Positions 49,799-59,417 are shown, counted from the stretch's first letter. The stretch is DNA of 64,000 nucleotides from Youngiibacter multivorans (GCF_017873395.1 NZ_JAGGKC010000009.1:1-64000), one strand, 5' to 3'. Translations and numbers: made by a program. Notes: generated from the letters alone by a model not told the origin.

Positions 49799-52700
49799 AT
49801 GAGCAAATTTAAAAGGGTCCTGGTTGCAAACCGCGGAGAAATCGCGATAAGGGTATTTAGGGCATGCAACGAGCTGGGGATAAGGACAGTTGCAATCTAC
49901 TCGAATGAGGACAAGTATTCACTTTTCAGGACAAAGGCTGATGAATCCTATCTTATTGGTGAGGGTAAGGGGCCTGTTGATGCATATCTCAATATCGAGG
50001 AAATCATAAGCCTTGCCCTGAAGAAGGGTGTTGATGCCATTCATCCTGGCTACGGCTTCCTTTCAGAGAATCCTGAATTTGCGAAGAGATGCGCAGAAGA
50101 GGGGATTGAATTCATCGGACCTACATGGGAGATGATGGACAGCCTTGGTGACAAGATCAAGTCCAAGATTGTTGCGAGAAAGGTCGGTGTTGCGACCATT
50201 CCCGGCTACGAGAAGGATGTAAAGTCAGTAGAAGAAGCGGCACTGCATGCCGGCGAAATCGGATATCCCCTGATGCTGAAGGCCGCTGCAGGCGGTGGCG
50301 GAAGAGGCATGAGGATAGTCTGGAAGGAGTCCGAGCTTCAGAACGCCTTCACAAGCGCCAAGAATGAAGCAAGGAAGGCATTCGGGATTGACCATATCTT
50401 CATGGAAAAATACCTGGAAAAGCCTAAGCACATTGAAGTACAGGTGCTTGGTGACAAGTACGGCAATATAGTCCATATGTTTGAGAGAGACTGTTCAATT
50501 CAGAGAAGACATCAGAAGGTAGTGGAGTTTACACCTGCCTTTTCAGTACCTCAGGAAACAAGAGACAGGATTTATGAGGATGCACTGAAGCTTGCCAATG
50601 CTGTCAAGTACAGGAGCGCGGGAACCCTCGAGTTTCTTGTGGATAGCACTGGAAGGCATTATTTCATTGAGATGAACCCGAGGATACAGGTCGAGCACAC
50701 AGTCACCGAGATGGTCACAGGCATAGACATTGTCCAGGCTCAGATACTTGTTGCGGAGGGCTTTGCCCTTGATTCACCTGAGATAAACATTAAGTCGCAA
50801 TCTGATGTGAAGCTTAACGGCTTCTCGATCCAGTGCAGGATAACTACTGAGGACCCATCTCTGAACTTTGCTCCTGACACTGGAAAGATTGAGTCCTACA
50901 GGACTGGCTCCGGATTTGGAATAAGGCTGGATGGAGGCAACGGATTTACAGGTGCTGAAATCAGCCCATATTACGACAGTCTTCTGGTCAAGAACATTTC
51001 ATGGTCAAGGAACTTCCAGGATGCCATAAGAAAGTCGGTAAGGTCAATAACTGAGATGCACATCACAGGAGTCAAGACTAATGTCGACTTCCTCATTAAC
51101 GTGCTCAACCATCCTATTTTCCTTGCCGGTGAATGCCATACGGGCTTCATTGAAGAAAATCCGGACCTGATCTCATCTGCGACAAGAGGAGATGAGGAAG
51201 GCAAGGTATTGAGGTTCATAGGGAACATCGTCGTCAATGAGACCATGGGTGTAAAGAAGGCATATGACGTGCCCAAGGTTCCTAAGGTAGAGTATGTAAG
51301 GGCAGAGGATTTAAGAGGTACCAAACAGATACTTGATACCAGGGGACCTGAGGGTCTCGTGAAGTGGATAAAGGAGCAGGACAAGGTGCTGCTCACGGAC
51401 ACCACTATGAGGGACGCTCATCAGTCACTGATGGCTACAAGGGTAAGGACGAAGGACATGATAAAGGTCGCGAATGCGGTCTCTGTATACGGAAAGGACC
51501 TTTTCTCCATTGAGATGTGGGGAGGAGCAACCTTTGACGTAGCATACAGGTTCCTCAATGAATCACCTTGGTCAAGGCTTGAGGAGCTTAGGAGAAGGAT
51601 ACCGAACATACTGTTCCAGATGCTCCTGAGAGGTGCCAATGCTGTAGGATACAAGAACTATCCTGACAATGTCATCAAGGCCTTCATAAAGGAGTCAGCG
51701 AAGTCTGGAATTGATGTATTCAGGATATTTGACTCACTAAATGAGCTTCGAGGAATGCAGCTGTCCATAGATGAGGTAGTGAAGAACGGCAAGGTGGCAG
51801 AGGCTGCCATATGCTATACGGGAGACATACTTGACAGCAGGAAGGAAAAATACAATCTCAAGTACTATATCGACCTTGCAAAGGAAATCGAAAAGTCAGG
51901 AGCCCACATACTTGCGATCAAGGATATGTCAGCGCTCCTCAAGCCGCATGCGGCATTCAAGCTGGTAACAGAACTCAAGAACGAAATCGGAATTCCAATA
52001 CATCTGCACACTCATGACACAACAGGAAACGGAGTCGCGACAGTCCTCATGGCTGTTGAAGCTGGAGTTGACATAGTAGATACCGCGTTCAACAGCATGT
52101 CTGGACTTACAAGCCAGCCAGCCCTGAACTCTGTTGCCGCTGCACTTAAAAACACCCAGAGGGATACTGGTATCGACCTTAAGGGCATCCAGAAGATATC
52201 CGATTACTGGGAGGCAGTGAGGCCTGTATACGGGAAGTATGAGTCAGGTCTGAAATCCGGATCTGCCGAGATATACAAGTATGAGATCCCTGGTGGCCAG
52301 TATTCGAACCTAAAGCCGCAGGTAGAGAGCTTCGGATTGGGCCATAAGTTCACTGACATCAAGGAGATGTTCAAGACCGTCAACGACATGCTCGGTGACA
52401 TAGTCAAGGTCACACCATCATCAAAGGCGGTCGGCGATTTTGCCATATTCATGGTCCAGAACGGGCTGACACCTGAAAACATATACGAGAAGGCTGCCAC
52501 AATGGCATTCCCTGACTCGGTGGTTTCCTACTTCAAGGGGATGATGGGACAGCCTATGGGTGGATTCCCTGAAAGGCTCCAGAAGCTGGTCCTCAAGGGA
52601 GAGGAGCCGATAACCTGCAGGCCGGGAGAGCTATTGGCACCGCTTGATTTTGATGCGATAAGCGAAAAGCTATCAACCAAGTACAGGATTGAGCCGACCA

Positions 52701-53245
52701 TGAAGGATATACTTAGCTACGCCCTTTATCCTGAAGTGTTTGAAGGCTACCTTAAGTTCAGGTCCCAGTATGGTGACCTTGGAAGAATAGGCAGCGATGT
52801 TTTCTTCCACGGACTTTCAGAAGGTGAGACCATTGAAGCTGAGGTTGCTGAAGGAAAGGCGCTTATGATCAAGCTCCTGACAATCGGTAAGCCGGATCAG
52901 GAAGGAAACAGGACTCTCGTATTCGAGGTAAACAGGAACAGGCGTGAGATAAAGATCAAGGATAAGAACAGCACGATGAGAGATTCCAAGAACGGAGAAT
53001 TCACAGCTGTTGAGATGGCTGACCCTGACAACATTAACGAGATTGGGTCGCCAATACCTGGAACAGTGATTTCAGTACTGGTTAAGGAAGGCGAGCAGGT
53101 TGCTGAAAACCAGGCTATTGTCGTAGTCGAGGCCATGAAGATGGAGACGAGGATTACCAGCCCTAAGGCAGGCACCATAGCGTCAGTCAACGTATCTGTC
53201 GGTCAGCAGGTAAAGTCCGGAGAGCTTCTCATAGTCATAAAATAG
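49799..53245 (+). CDS. pyc: Pyruvate carboxylase
   Basis: This single-chain biotin enzyme makes oxaloacetate from pyruvate, bicarbonate and ATP. The 1148 residues have the biotin carboxylase part (1-450) with KAAAGGGGRGMRIVWKESEL near residues 188-207. The carboxyltransferase barrel includes LLTDTTMRDAHQSLMATRVR near residues 531-550, and the C-terminal carrier domain has biotin on Lys1114 in VVVEAMKMETRI. Full length and intact. The ATG at 49799 follows GGGGAGG; an earlier ATG has no ribosome site. It supplies the aspartate family (hom, thrB, dapL) found in the same window. Confidence 0.98.
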   Translation: MSKFKRVLVANRGEIAIRVFRACNELGIRTVAIYSNEDKYSLFRTKADESYLIGEGKGPVDAYLNIEEIISLALKKGVDAIHPGYGFLSENPEFAKRCAEEGIEFIGPTWEMMDSLGDKIKSKIVARKVGVATIPGYEKDVKSVEEAALHAGEIGYPLMLKAAAGGGGRGMRIVWKESELQNAFTSAKNEARKAFGIDHIFMEKYLEKPKHIEVQVLGDKYGNIVHMFERDCSIQRRHQKVVEFTPAFSVPQETRDRIYEDALKLANAVKYRSAGTLEFLVDSTGRHYFIEMNPRIQVEHTVTEMVTGIDIVQAQILVAEGFALDSPEINIKSQSDVKLNGFSIQCRITTEDPSLNFAPDTGKIESYRTGSGFGIRLDGGNGFTGAEISPYYDSLLVKNISWSRNFQDAIRKSVRSITEMHITGVKTNVDFLINVLNHPIFLAGECHTGFIEENPDLISSATRGDEEGKVLRFIGNIVVNETMGVKKAYDVPKVPKVEYVRAEDLRGTKQILDTRGPEGLVKWIKEQDKVLLTDTTMRDAHQSLMATRVRTKDMIKVANAVSVYGKDLFSIEMWGGATFDVAYRFLNESPWSRLEELRRRIPNILFQMLLRGANAVGYKNYPDNVIKAFIKESAKSGIDVFRIFDSLNELRGMQLSIDEVVKNGKVAEAAICYTGDILDSRKEKYNLKYYIDLAKEIEKSGAHILAIKDMSALLKPHAAFKLVTELKNEIGIPIHLHTHDTTGNGVATVLMAVEAGVDIVDTAFNSMSGLTSQPALNSVAAALKNTQRDTGIDLKGIQKISDYWEAVRPVYGKYESGLKSGSAEIYKYEIPGGQYSNLKPQVESFGLGHKFTDIKEMFKTVNDMLGDIVKVTPSSKAVGDFAIFMVQNGLTPENIYEKAATMAFPDSVVSYFKGMMGQPMGGFPERLQKLVLKGEEPITCRPGELLAPLDFDAISEKLSTKYRIEPTMKDILSYALYPEVFEGYLKFRSQYGDLGRIGSDVFFHGLSEGETIEAEVAEGKALMIKLLTIGKPDQEGNRTLVFEVNRNRREIKIKDKNSTMRDSKNGEFTAVEMADPDNINEIGSPIPGTVISVLVKEGEQVAENQAIVVVEAMKMETRITSPKAGTIASVNVSVGQQVKSGELLIVIK

Positions 53246-53260
53246 TCTGATGCAAATTGA

Positions 53261-53305
53261 AGAGACAGGCACTGGCTTCTAGCCGGATGCCTGTCTCTCT
53301 TTTTT
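53261..53305. terminator. Terminator after pyc
   Basis: AGAGACAGGCA / TGCCTGTCTCT forms an 11-bp stem with a 16-base loop and is followed by TTTTTT. Confidence 0.85.
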
Positions 53306-53317
53306 GTCTGAGATTGC

Positions 53318-54802
53318 TTATTTGTAGTCAGGTACCCATCTTGTCGGGTCTACCTCCATGAATTGTGACCTCTGGAACTTGTCCTTCAAGGAATAAGGGA
53401 CCGTGCAGTCGAATATGGTCTTGCAGGAGATTCCCTTGTCCTTGATAAGTGGACTGTATTCAGGACTCTGTGAGGGATCGAGTGGATGGCACCTTACGCC
53501 CGGGATGAAGGTTGTGTCTACATTGCCCTGGTATCTTGTGTTGAGTGCCCAGAGCACATCGTTTGAATCGAATATGTCCACATCCTCATCAACAAGGACC
53601 ACGTGCTTCAGCTCGGAGAATGCTGCAAAAGCCAGCAGAGCTGCCTGACCCTGACGACCTTCGTCGCTTGGCTGGCTCTTCTTGAACTGCATCACGGCCA
53701 TATATTTGCCGCCTCCTGACGAGTGGGCATAGACATTCAGCAGCCTGCCAGGCATCGCCTTCTCGACCATCTGGAGGATGCTAGCCTCAGTAGGTATTCC
53801 TGCCATGCTGACATGTTCCTCGCTTGGACCTATGACTGTCTGCATTATCGGGTTTATCCTGTGAGTCACAGCCTTGACCTTGATTATCGGGAGCGAATTG
53901 TTGGCTCCGCCGGTATACCCCGGGAATTCTGGCATCGCCTTGCCTGTTCCTGTATTCTGGTCCTCTTCGACCCTTATTCCAGGAAGAAGCTCGCCCTCTA
54001 CGACATACTCCGCATTTGCAATGGCTCTCTCGTTTATTGTCATGCACTTTACGAGCTCTACCGCCCTGCCTCTGATGGCGCCTGCAATGCTAAGCTCGTC
54101 GAAGCCGATTGGCGTTGTGGGTGGCTCGAAGCAGGCTGCGATCTCTATTGCAGGGTCAACTCCAATGCTGATTGAAATTGGAAGCGGCTGTGAAAGTTTC
54201 TCTGCCTTTTGCCTGAAAACTTCAAGATGCCTTGCACCAGGTACGAAATACATGGAAATCTCGTCCTTTGACTGCAGGCACAGCCTGTGTATAGTCACAT
54301 CTGACTCCTTAGTCTCTGGATCTGATGCATAGCACATGCCCATGGTTATGTACGGGCCTGCATCTTCAGGAGTGTTTGTAGGAGCTGGTATCAGCTTCCT
54401 TATGTCGAAGCCCTCATCACTTGAGTAGTGGACTATCTCCTGGCACGGTGCAGCATCATGCTGAACAACTATCGGGTCGATTGGTTTTTTAACTGCATCA
54501 TTGAGAAGGAATCCAAGCCTTTCAGGCTTGCAGCCCAGCATTAATCCAACTCTTTCCCTGCTGGACAAAAGACCAATCAAGGTTCTGGAATCTTCATGGC
54601 CGATGACATTATTGAAGATCATTGCCGGACCTATTCTTGTAGGCCTCATTACGGTACCACCGGCTCCGATGTACCTGTAAACACCGGCTAGCTCTGCATT
54701 TGGGTCTACGGGGACATCTGTTTCGATCAGCTGACCAGGCACGGTTTTCAGAAGCTCAAGTGCTGAACGCAGATCATTGACTGCTGTTTTTTCATTTGAC
54801 AT
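53318..54802 (-). CDS. UbiD family decarboxylase
   Basis: This 494-residue protein is a (de)carboxylase that uses prenylated FMN. The N-terminal part has VYRYIGAGGTVMRPTRIGPA near residues 41-60. The central domain carries the conserved DVTIHRLCLQSKDE and ISIGVDPAIEIAACFEPPTT, and a C-terminal LNTRYQGNVDTTFIPGVR follows. The UbiD relatives act on phenolic and other unsaturated acids. No UbiX flavin prenyltransferase is in the window, so the cofactor must be made elsewhere. GAGAGGTG precedes the ATG. A MerR regulator gene lies directly upstream in the same direction and may control it. Confidence 0.9.
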   Translation of the reverse strand: MSNEKTAVNDLRSALELLKTVPGQLIETDVPVDPNAELAGVYRYIGAGGTVMRPTRIGPAMIFNNVIGHEDSRTLIGLLSSRERVGLMLGCKPERLGFLLNDAVKKPIDPIVVQHDAAPCQEIVHYSSDEGFDIRKLIPAPTNTPEDAGPYITMGMCYASDPETKESDVTIHRLCLQSKDEISMYFVPGARHLEVFRQKAEKLSQPLPISISIGVDPAIEIAACFEPPTTPIGFDELSIAGAIRGRAVELVKCMTINERAIANAEYVVEGELLPGIRVEEDQNTGTGKAMPEFPGYTGGANNSLPIIKVKAVTHRINPIMQTVIGPSEEHVSMAGIPTEASILQMVEKAMPGRLLNVYAHSSGGGKYMAVMQFKKSQPSDEGRQGQAALLAFAAFSELKHVVLVDEDVDIFDSNDVLWALNTRYQGNVDTTFIPGVRCHPLDPSQSPEYSPLIKDKGISCKTIFDCTVPYSLKDKFQRSQFMEVDPTRWVPDYK

Positions 54803-54895
54803 TTTAATGCACCTCTCTTTATTTGAACTCAGTCTAAGGTGTATATCAGCAATACAGTCAAGGATTTTTTTAGCCAGGTGATTTTTTAAAAAGGA

Positions 54896-54928
54896 AATGC
54901 TGCCACCGTAGAATTTGGTGGCAGCATT
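54896..54928 (-). terminator. Terminator of the MerR regulator gene
   Basis: AATGCTGCCACC / GGTGGCAGCATT is a perfect 12-bp stem with a 9-base loop; T-rich sequence follows on the reverse strand. Confidence 0.8.
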
Positions 54929-54929
54929 A

Positions 54930-55748
54930 TCATTTTATCCTTATCTGCAGCTGGCAATAGTCGACATTCCTGTCGGCACCATAAAACGTGGTGTCAAGCA
55001 GACAAAGGTCAAGGATATCCCCGTTTATCTCATATCCAGAGCCATTGATATGCTCAAGGAGCCTTTGCAGCGGATCCTTTTCATAGGGCATTGCGTTTTT
55101 GTTCATGCATACATATTTCCCTGACTCAATGATGATTTTGCTGTCTATCTCTTCCTTGTAATATGGAAGGAATGCTATTACACCAGCTCCCTTGAACCAG
55201 TCTTCATCATTGATGCTTCCTTTCCTGATCATCGTTCCGAATCCGTCTGAAGAGAGCATGTCATGCTTCCAGAGTATCTTCCAGGCCTTCATCAGAGTGA
55301 CGTGGAGCTCCTTTCTGCAAATGGGGTTTTCGAAAGGTACAAAAACGGCGTAGCGTTCAGGGAATTCAATGATTGCAGGATTGTCCAGGTCTTCCTTGTA
55401 CCTGCTCATGTTGCTGTAGAAGTCGAGCCTGTGGCTGATGAACTCTCTGGTCAGGGTAAGCCTCGCTATCTCCCTATCCAATGCTTCCTTCTGGCTTTTG
55501 AGAAGGCTTGATGCTGAATCCAGGCTCCTGCTTCCTATATGATTCTTTATTTCATCAAGAGGTATGCCAACATTCTTAAGGTAGCAGATTTCCCGGAGCA
55601 CAGGAATCTGAAGGGTGTCGTAAGCCCTGTATCCGTTGCTTTCAGTGTGGTCTGGCTTGAACAGACCTATCTTGTCGTAATAGATCAGGGTTTGACGTGT
55701 TATGTTATGCAGCTCTGCCATATCACTTATCGAAAGGTATTCGCTCAT
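54930..55748 (-). CDS. MerR family regulator with effector-binding domain
   Basis: This 272-residue regulator starts at 55748 with GGGGGT upstream; an earlier ATG has no ribosome site. The N-terminal winged helix is EYLSISDMAELHNITRQTLI, then YYDKIGLFKPDHTESNGYRAY, followed by a coiled-coil near residues 70-110. The C-terminal 150 residues form a GyrI-like effector-binding domain. This architecture is that of BmrR-type multidrug sensors. It lies upstream of ubiD with a terminator between, so it may regulate ubiD, perhaps in response to an aromatic acid; this is inference. The 55.75-56.0 kb gap upstream is AT-rich, with no gene seen. Confidence 0.88.
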   Translation of the reverse strand: MSEYLSISDMAELHNITRQTLIYYDKIGLFKPDHTESNGYRAYDTLQIPVLREICYLKNVGIPLDEIKNHIGSRSLDSASSLLKSQKEALDREIARLTLTREFISHRLDFYSNMSRYKEDLDNPAIIEFPERYAVFVPFENPICRKELHVTLMKAWKILWKHDMLSSDGFGTMIRKGSINDEDWFKGAGVIAFLPYYKEEIDSKIIIESGKYVCMNKNAMPYEKDPLQRLLEHINGSGYEINGDILDLCLLDTTFYGADRNVDYCQLQIRIK

Positions 55749-56009
55749 AGGTACCCCCATGGTTATCGGCGTAAAGAAGTATTTATTTAGTCATGATTTT
55801 AGCATATTTTCTGAAGGATTTCTTGAAATTCGACGCCAAAATAAAATTCAGCATTTCACTTCAACTGGATTATTGCAGATTTTTTGCTGCTATTTCCGTT
55901 GAAACCTCAGCTTAAAAAACTATTGACGTAAAAAAAACTATCCATTATAATTACAATGTTGTTCAATGCATGTAAGTTTTATAACAACTTAAGTGTGTTG
56001 ATGTGATGT

Positions 56010-56099
56010 GGAGAGGTGGCCGAGTGGTCGAAGGCGCACGCCTGGAAAGTGTGTATTGGGGAAACTCAATCATGGGTTCAAATCCCATCCTCTCCGCCA
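56010..56099 (+). tRNA. tRNA-Ser (anticodon GGA)
   Basis: This is a full cloverleaf with acceptor GGAGAGG / CCTCTCC, anticodon loop CTGGAAA (anticodon GGA), a long variable arm GTGTATTGGGGAAACTCAAT and T loop TTCAAAT. The CCA end is encoded. The class II variable arm confirms serine. Confidence 0.97.
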
Positions 56100-56101
56100 T
56101 T

Positions 56102-56366
56102 CCGTGCTAGATGGGGAACCAGCGGTGCCCTGTAACCTGCAATCCGCTACAGCAGGGTTGAATTCCTTTCCGAGGCCCAAGGCTTCAGGGCCTGACCCAT
56201 GAAAGTAACGTTGATGAATTGGTCCCACGCAATGTACGGCTATGAACCTCGTCAGGACCGGAAGGTAGCAGCGATAAGTAGTTTGTGTGTGTGCCGTGGC
56301 AAACCTGTTCTGAGTTTACTGCTAGGGTAACGCCTGGAACCTTTCTGTCGGAGAAAGGTGCACGGT
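56102..56366 (+). ncRNA. ffs: SRP RNA (4.5S/6S, large bacterial type)
   Basis: This is the signal recognition particle RNA of the long Bacillus/Clostridium type. It includes the Alu part (GTGCTAGATGGGGA, then GCCCTGTAACCTGCAATCCG) and the S domain hairpin GTCAGGACCGGAAGGTAGCA with its GGAA tetraloop. The 5' CCGTGC pairs with 3' GCACGG to close the molecule. It guides ribosomes making membrane and secreted proteins together with Ffh. It lies just after tRNA-Ser, probably in one transcript, and ends before a terminator. Confidence 0.97.
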
Positions 56367-56380
56367 TTAATTGTACATAT

Positions 56381-56419
56381 CCACCCATGATGGTTTATGC
56401 CATTGAGGGTGGTTTTTTT
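56381..56419 (+). terminator. Terminator of tRNA-Ser/SRP RNA
   Basis: CCACCC / GGGTGG with an inner ATGG / CCAT stem is followed by seven T. Confidence 0.85.
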
Positions 56420-56436
56420 ATTTGTTTTATTTTAAT

Positions 56437-56462
56437 GGAGCGCTTCCCTGAAGAAGCGCTCC
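56437..56462 (-). terminator. Terminator of the membrane protein gene
   Basis: GGAGCGCTTC / GAAGCGCTCC is a perfect 10-bp stem with a 6-base loop just after the stop of the convergent membrane protein gene. Confidence 0.7.
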
Positions 56463-56466
56463 TTAA

Positions 56467-56820
56467 TCAATAATTCTTCCTGGTCTTGCCGTGAAGGTGG
56501 TGCCCAAGCTTAACCGATACGAAGGTTATTAAAACCAGAAGCACCATATAAAGTAGGATCAGCAGATATAATTCAGAGAAAAGGAAAAGGGTCAGGAACA
56601 CAATGCCTGGTACAATTAGGAGTAGAGCTGCAGTTATATGCATTTCAGAGAAGAAGAATCCAAGCAGCAAGCCGAGTAATCCGTATATGACGAGTATCAC
56701 TGCTATGATAACAAGCCTTTCATCCATGGCTCCATCGGAAAAAACCGAGTTCATGACTCCGAAGAAACCGAACAGCAGGCCGAGGGCGAGTGAAAGCACT
56801 GATCCCAGGATTTTCTTCAT
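56467..56820 (-). CDS. Small membrane protein, 117 aa
   Basis: This very hydrophobic protein has four membrane helices: residues 4-27, 36-57, 61-82 and 84-105. The C-terminal tail is basic (KLGHHLHGKTRKNY). AAAGGCGG precedes the ATG. It is a single gene convergent with the SRP RNA. I do not recognise a family and the function is unknown. Confidence 0.7.
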   Translation of the reverse strand: MKKILGSVLSLALGLLFGFFGVMNSVFSDGAMDERLVIIAVILVIYGLLGLLLGFFFSEMHITAALLLIVPGIVFLTLFLFSELYLLILLYMVLLVLITFVSVKLGHHLHGKTRKNY

Positions 56821-57035
56821 GAATTGACCGCCTTTCAGGGCAGGGTTTAGCCTTGCCAGAAGTATTCACCTCAATTGTAGTATCATTTTCAGCAGGATGC
56901 AATTAAGTATAAGCACCTGAGCTGCAGGATTCTGTTTTTCTTATTGGTGATGATGTCAAAAAGCATGTAGTGATGATATGGTATAATAATGTAGATGGAA
57001 ACGTTTAGATTTCAAGGAATAATAAGGAGGGTAAA

Positions 57036-57839
57036 ATGAAAGAGAGAATTTTCCAATCGTATGATGGGACAGGTCTTTTTGTTAAAAAGGACGAGGTAAT
57101 GCACAATAAGGCTGTTGTACTTATAGTACATGGACTCTGCGAGCATCTTGGAAGATATGACTATCTTACTGAGAAGCTGAACAGCAGCGGGTATTCTGTT
57201 TACAGGTTTGACCACAGAGGACATGGAAAATCTGAAGGCAGGCGTGTATTCTATGGAACCTATAATGAGATATTCGAGGATGTCAATGCTGTGTTCGACC
57301 TCATGAAGTCCGAGAATCCGGGAACCAGGCTATTTGTTGTAGGCCACAGCATGGGAGGGTACGCATCCGCACTTTTCGGAAGCCACTATCCGGGAAAAGC
57401 TGACGGCTATGTGCTTTCTGGAGCGCTTACAAGAAACAACGCTGGAGCAGGCTCAGCCTTACCTCCTGATTTACCCGCTGAGACATACTTCCCCAATGAG
57501 CTTGGTGCAGGAGTGTGCAGTGACCCAGAGGTAGTGGCAGCCTATCAGAAAGACCCTCTTGTCGAGAAGCAGATTTCAGCAGGCTTGTTCTATACTATTT
57601 TTAAGGGAATCGGATACCTCAAGGGGAATCCCGGAAATTTCACAGATCCTGTATTCCTTATGCACGGCTGCGATGATGGATTGGTTTCCAATTCAGATTC
57701 AAGGGAGTTTTTCGGTGAGATAGCCTCTAAAGACAAGAGTCTCAAGATTTATTCGAAGCTTTACCATGAGATATTCAACGAGGTTGAAAAGGATGAGGTC
57801 ATAAGTGAGGCGATTGCCTGGCTTGATAAGAGGTCTTAA
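57036..57839 (+). CDS. Alpha/beta hydrolase, monoacylglycerol lipase / lysophospholipase type
   Basis: This 267-residue serine hydrolase of the Hydrolase_4 group has the oxyanion-hole segment VLIVHGLCEHLGRYDYL near residues 28-44. The nucleophile elbow is VVGHSMGGYAS (Ser near 106), the acid is in LMHGCDDGLVS (near Asp211) and the catalytic His is in KLYHEIFNE (near His241). The family cleaves lysophospholipids and monoacylglycerols. A strong AAGGAGGG lies before the ATG and a TATAATAAT box near 56985. It is a single gene. The substrate is unproven. Confidence 0.9.
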   Translation: MKERIFQSYDGTGLFVKKDEVMHNKAVVLIVHGLCEHLGRYDYLTEKLNSSGYSVYRFDHRGHGKSEGRRVFYGTYNEIFEDVNAVFDLMKSENPGTRLFVVGHSMGGYASALFGSHYPGKADGYVLSGALTRNNAGAGSALPPDLPAETYFPNELGAGVCSDPEVVAAYQKDPLVEKQISAGLFYTIFKGIGYLKGNPGNFTDPVFLMHGCDDGLVSNSDSREFFGEIASKDKSLKIYSKLYHEIFNEVEKDEVISEAIAWLDKRS

Positions 57840-57863
57840 GGCCCGCTTTCGTGGACAAGTGAC

Positions 57864-57891
57864 TTGCAATTACGCACACATCTGATATAAT
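57864..57891 (+). promoter_or_regulatory. Predicted promoter of hom-thrB
   Basis: TTGCAA (57864-57869) and TATAAT (57886-57891) are 16 bases apart, with TGA before the -10 box as an extended element. Confidence 0.65.
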
Positions 57892-57950
57892 TAAAAAAAT
57901 CGGAGAGTCGGAAGGCTCTGGATTGCATGCATTTACGGTTAATTAGAATT

Positions 57951-58014
57951 GATGAAGCGTTTGGACGTGAAACAGGCAGCGCAAGGTAATACCTTAAGCT
58001 GCCTGCTTCTTCAT
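57951..58014 (+). promoter_or_regulatory. Stem-loop in the hom leader
   Basis: CAGGCAGC (57973-57980) pairs with GCTGCCTG (57998-58005) around an inner AAGGT / ACCTT stem, and outer GAAGC (57954-57958) can pair with GCTTC (58005-58009). It lies 26 bases before the hom start. There is no T tract, so it could block translation or stabilise the message. Confidence 0.4.
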
Positions 58015-58039
58015 GGTCCTGCGAGATGGGGAGTGTAAC

Positions 58040-59335
58040 ATGGATCATGTAAGAGTTGGCCTGGTAGGGCTGGGTACTGTGGGAACCGGAGTATACAAGA
58101 TGCTCCAGGAAAATAAGGATATCATCACCAAGAAAGTCGGAAAGGAAATAAGGATCGAAAAAATTCTTGTTAGGAACAAGGACAAGGAAAGAGATCCGGA
58201 AATACCGTCAGAGCTCATCACGTTTGACCCTCGTGATATCCTGGAGAATGATGATATAGACATAGTGATTGAGGTAATGGGAAGCGTGGACCTGGCCATG
58301 GACTACATAAAAAGGGCGCTTTCCGCAAAGAAGCAGGTAATCACAGCAAACAAGGACCTTATCGCTCTTCATGAGGAAGAGCTTTCAGAGCTTGCCCATC
58401 AGAATGGAAGGGACCTTTATTTCGAAGCATCCGTAGCCGGAGGCATCCCGATAATTGGAACTTTAAAAGAGGACCTTGCCGGCAATAAGATAAGAAAGAT
58501 AATGGGAATAATTAACGGAACGACCAACTACATACTCACCAGGATGACAAAAGAAGGCAAGAGCTACGAGGACGTATTGAAGGATGCAGTCGCACTTGGA
58601 TATGCAGAAAGCGACCCTACCGCTGATGTTGAAGGACTCGATGCTGCAAGGAAGATTGCGATACTTGGCACTATTGCGTTCGATACCAAAATAACCTTCA
58701 ATGATGTCTACGTTGAGGGAATCACGAAAATAACCAAAGACGACATAAAGTATGCTGATGAGCTTGGCTATGTGGTCAAGCTGCTTGGAATAGGCATGAA
58801 TGTGGATGACAAGGCTGAGGCGAGAGTCCATCCGGTATTCATTCCCAAGGATCATCCGCTGGCTGCTGTAAATGATGTCTTCAATGCGATCTTCGTAGAA
58901 GGCAATGCAGTTGGCGAGACCATGTTCTACGGACGTGGCGCAGGTGAGCTTCCGACTGCAAGTGCAGTCATTGGCGACCTTATGAAGGCCACCAGGGATT
59001 TCATCAACGATACCATGGGATCAAGCTACAGGAAGATAGTCAAGAGAAAGGAAATCAAGGACATATCGGAGGTTGATACCGCATTCTATACCAGGATGAA
59101 GGTAAAGGACATACCCGGTGTTTTCGCAAAGATTGCCACTGTTTTTGGCGACCACGGCGTCAGTATCGCTTTGGTAAGGCAGCAGTACAGAGATGACAGC
59201 GGAGTGGCTGAGATTGTCCTTGTAACCCATAAGGTCAAGGAAAAGAATGTCAGGGATTCTCTGGCAGCAATCGAAAAGCTTGATGTGGTCGAGAAAGTGA
59301 CAAGCGTCATAAGGGTCGAAGAAGGAAAGAGATAA
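58040..59335 (+). CDS. hom: Homoserine dehydrogenase
   Basis: Hom reduces aspartate semialdehyde to homoserine for threonine and methionine. The 431-residue protein begins with the NAD(P) fold VGLVGLGTVGTGVYKML, has EASVAGGIPIIGTLKEDLAG near residues 133-152 and the catalytic GYAESDPTADVEGLDAARK. It ends in an ACT domain (DIPGVFAKIATVFGDHGVSI near residues 361-380) for feedback control by threonine. The ATG at 58040 follows GGGGAG; an earlier in-frame start has no ribosome site. It is the first gene of hom-thrB; thrC is not here. Confidence 0.97.
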   Translation: MDHVRVGLVGLGTVGTGVYKMLQENKDIITKKVGKEIRIEKILVRNKDKERDPEIPSELITFDPRDILENDDIDIVIEVMGSVDLAMDYIKRALSAKKQVITANKDLIALHEEELSELAHQNGRDLYFEASVAGGIPIIGTLKEDLAGNKIRKIMGIINGTTNYILTRMTKEGKSYEDVLKDAVALGYAESDPTADVEGLDAARKIAILGTIAFDTKITFNDVYVEGITKITKDDIKYADELGYVVKLLGIGMNVDDKAEARVHPVFIPKDHPLAAVNDVFNAIFVEGNAVGETMFYGRGAGELPTASAVIGDLMKATRDFINDTMGSSYRKIVKRKEIKDISEVDTAFYTRMKVKDIPGVFAKIATVFGDHGVSIALVRQQYRDDSGVAEIVLVTHKVKEKNVRDSLAAIEKLDVVEKVTSVIRVEEGKR

Positions 59336-59417
59336 CTTATTTAGGATAGGTATATAAAAAGGGAAGTAAGCTATGGGCGGAGCTGTGAAATCTTTAAGGC
59401 TTCGCATGGAGGTAGGA

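Noticed and set aside
57929..57990. Twenty-residue leader peptide before hom.
   Set aside because: It has no run of threonine or isoleucine codons and only a weak ribosome site.
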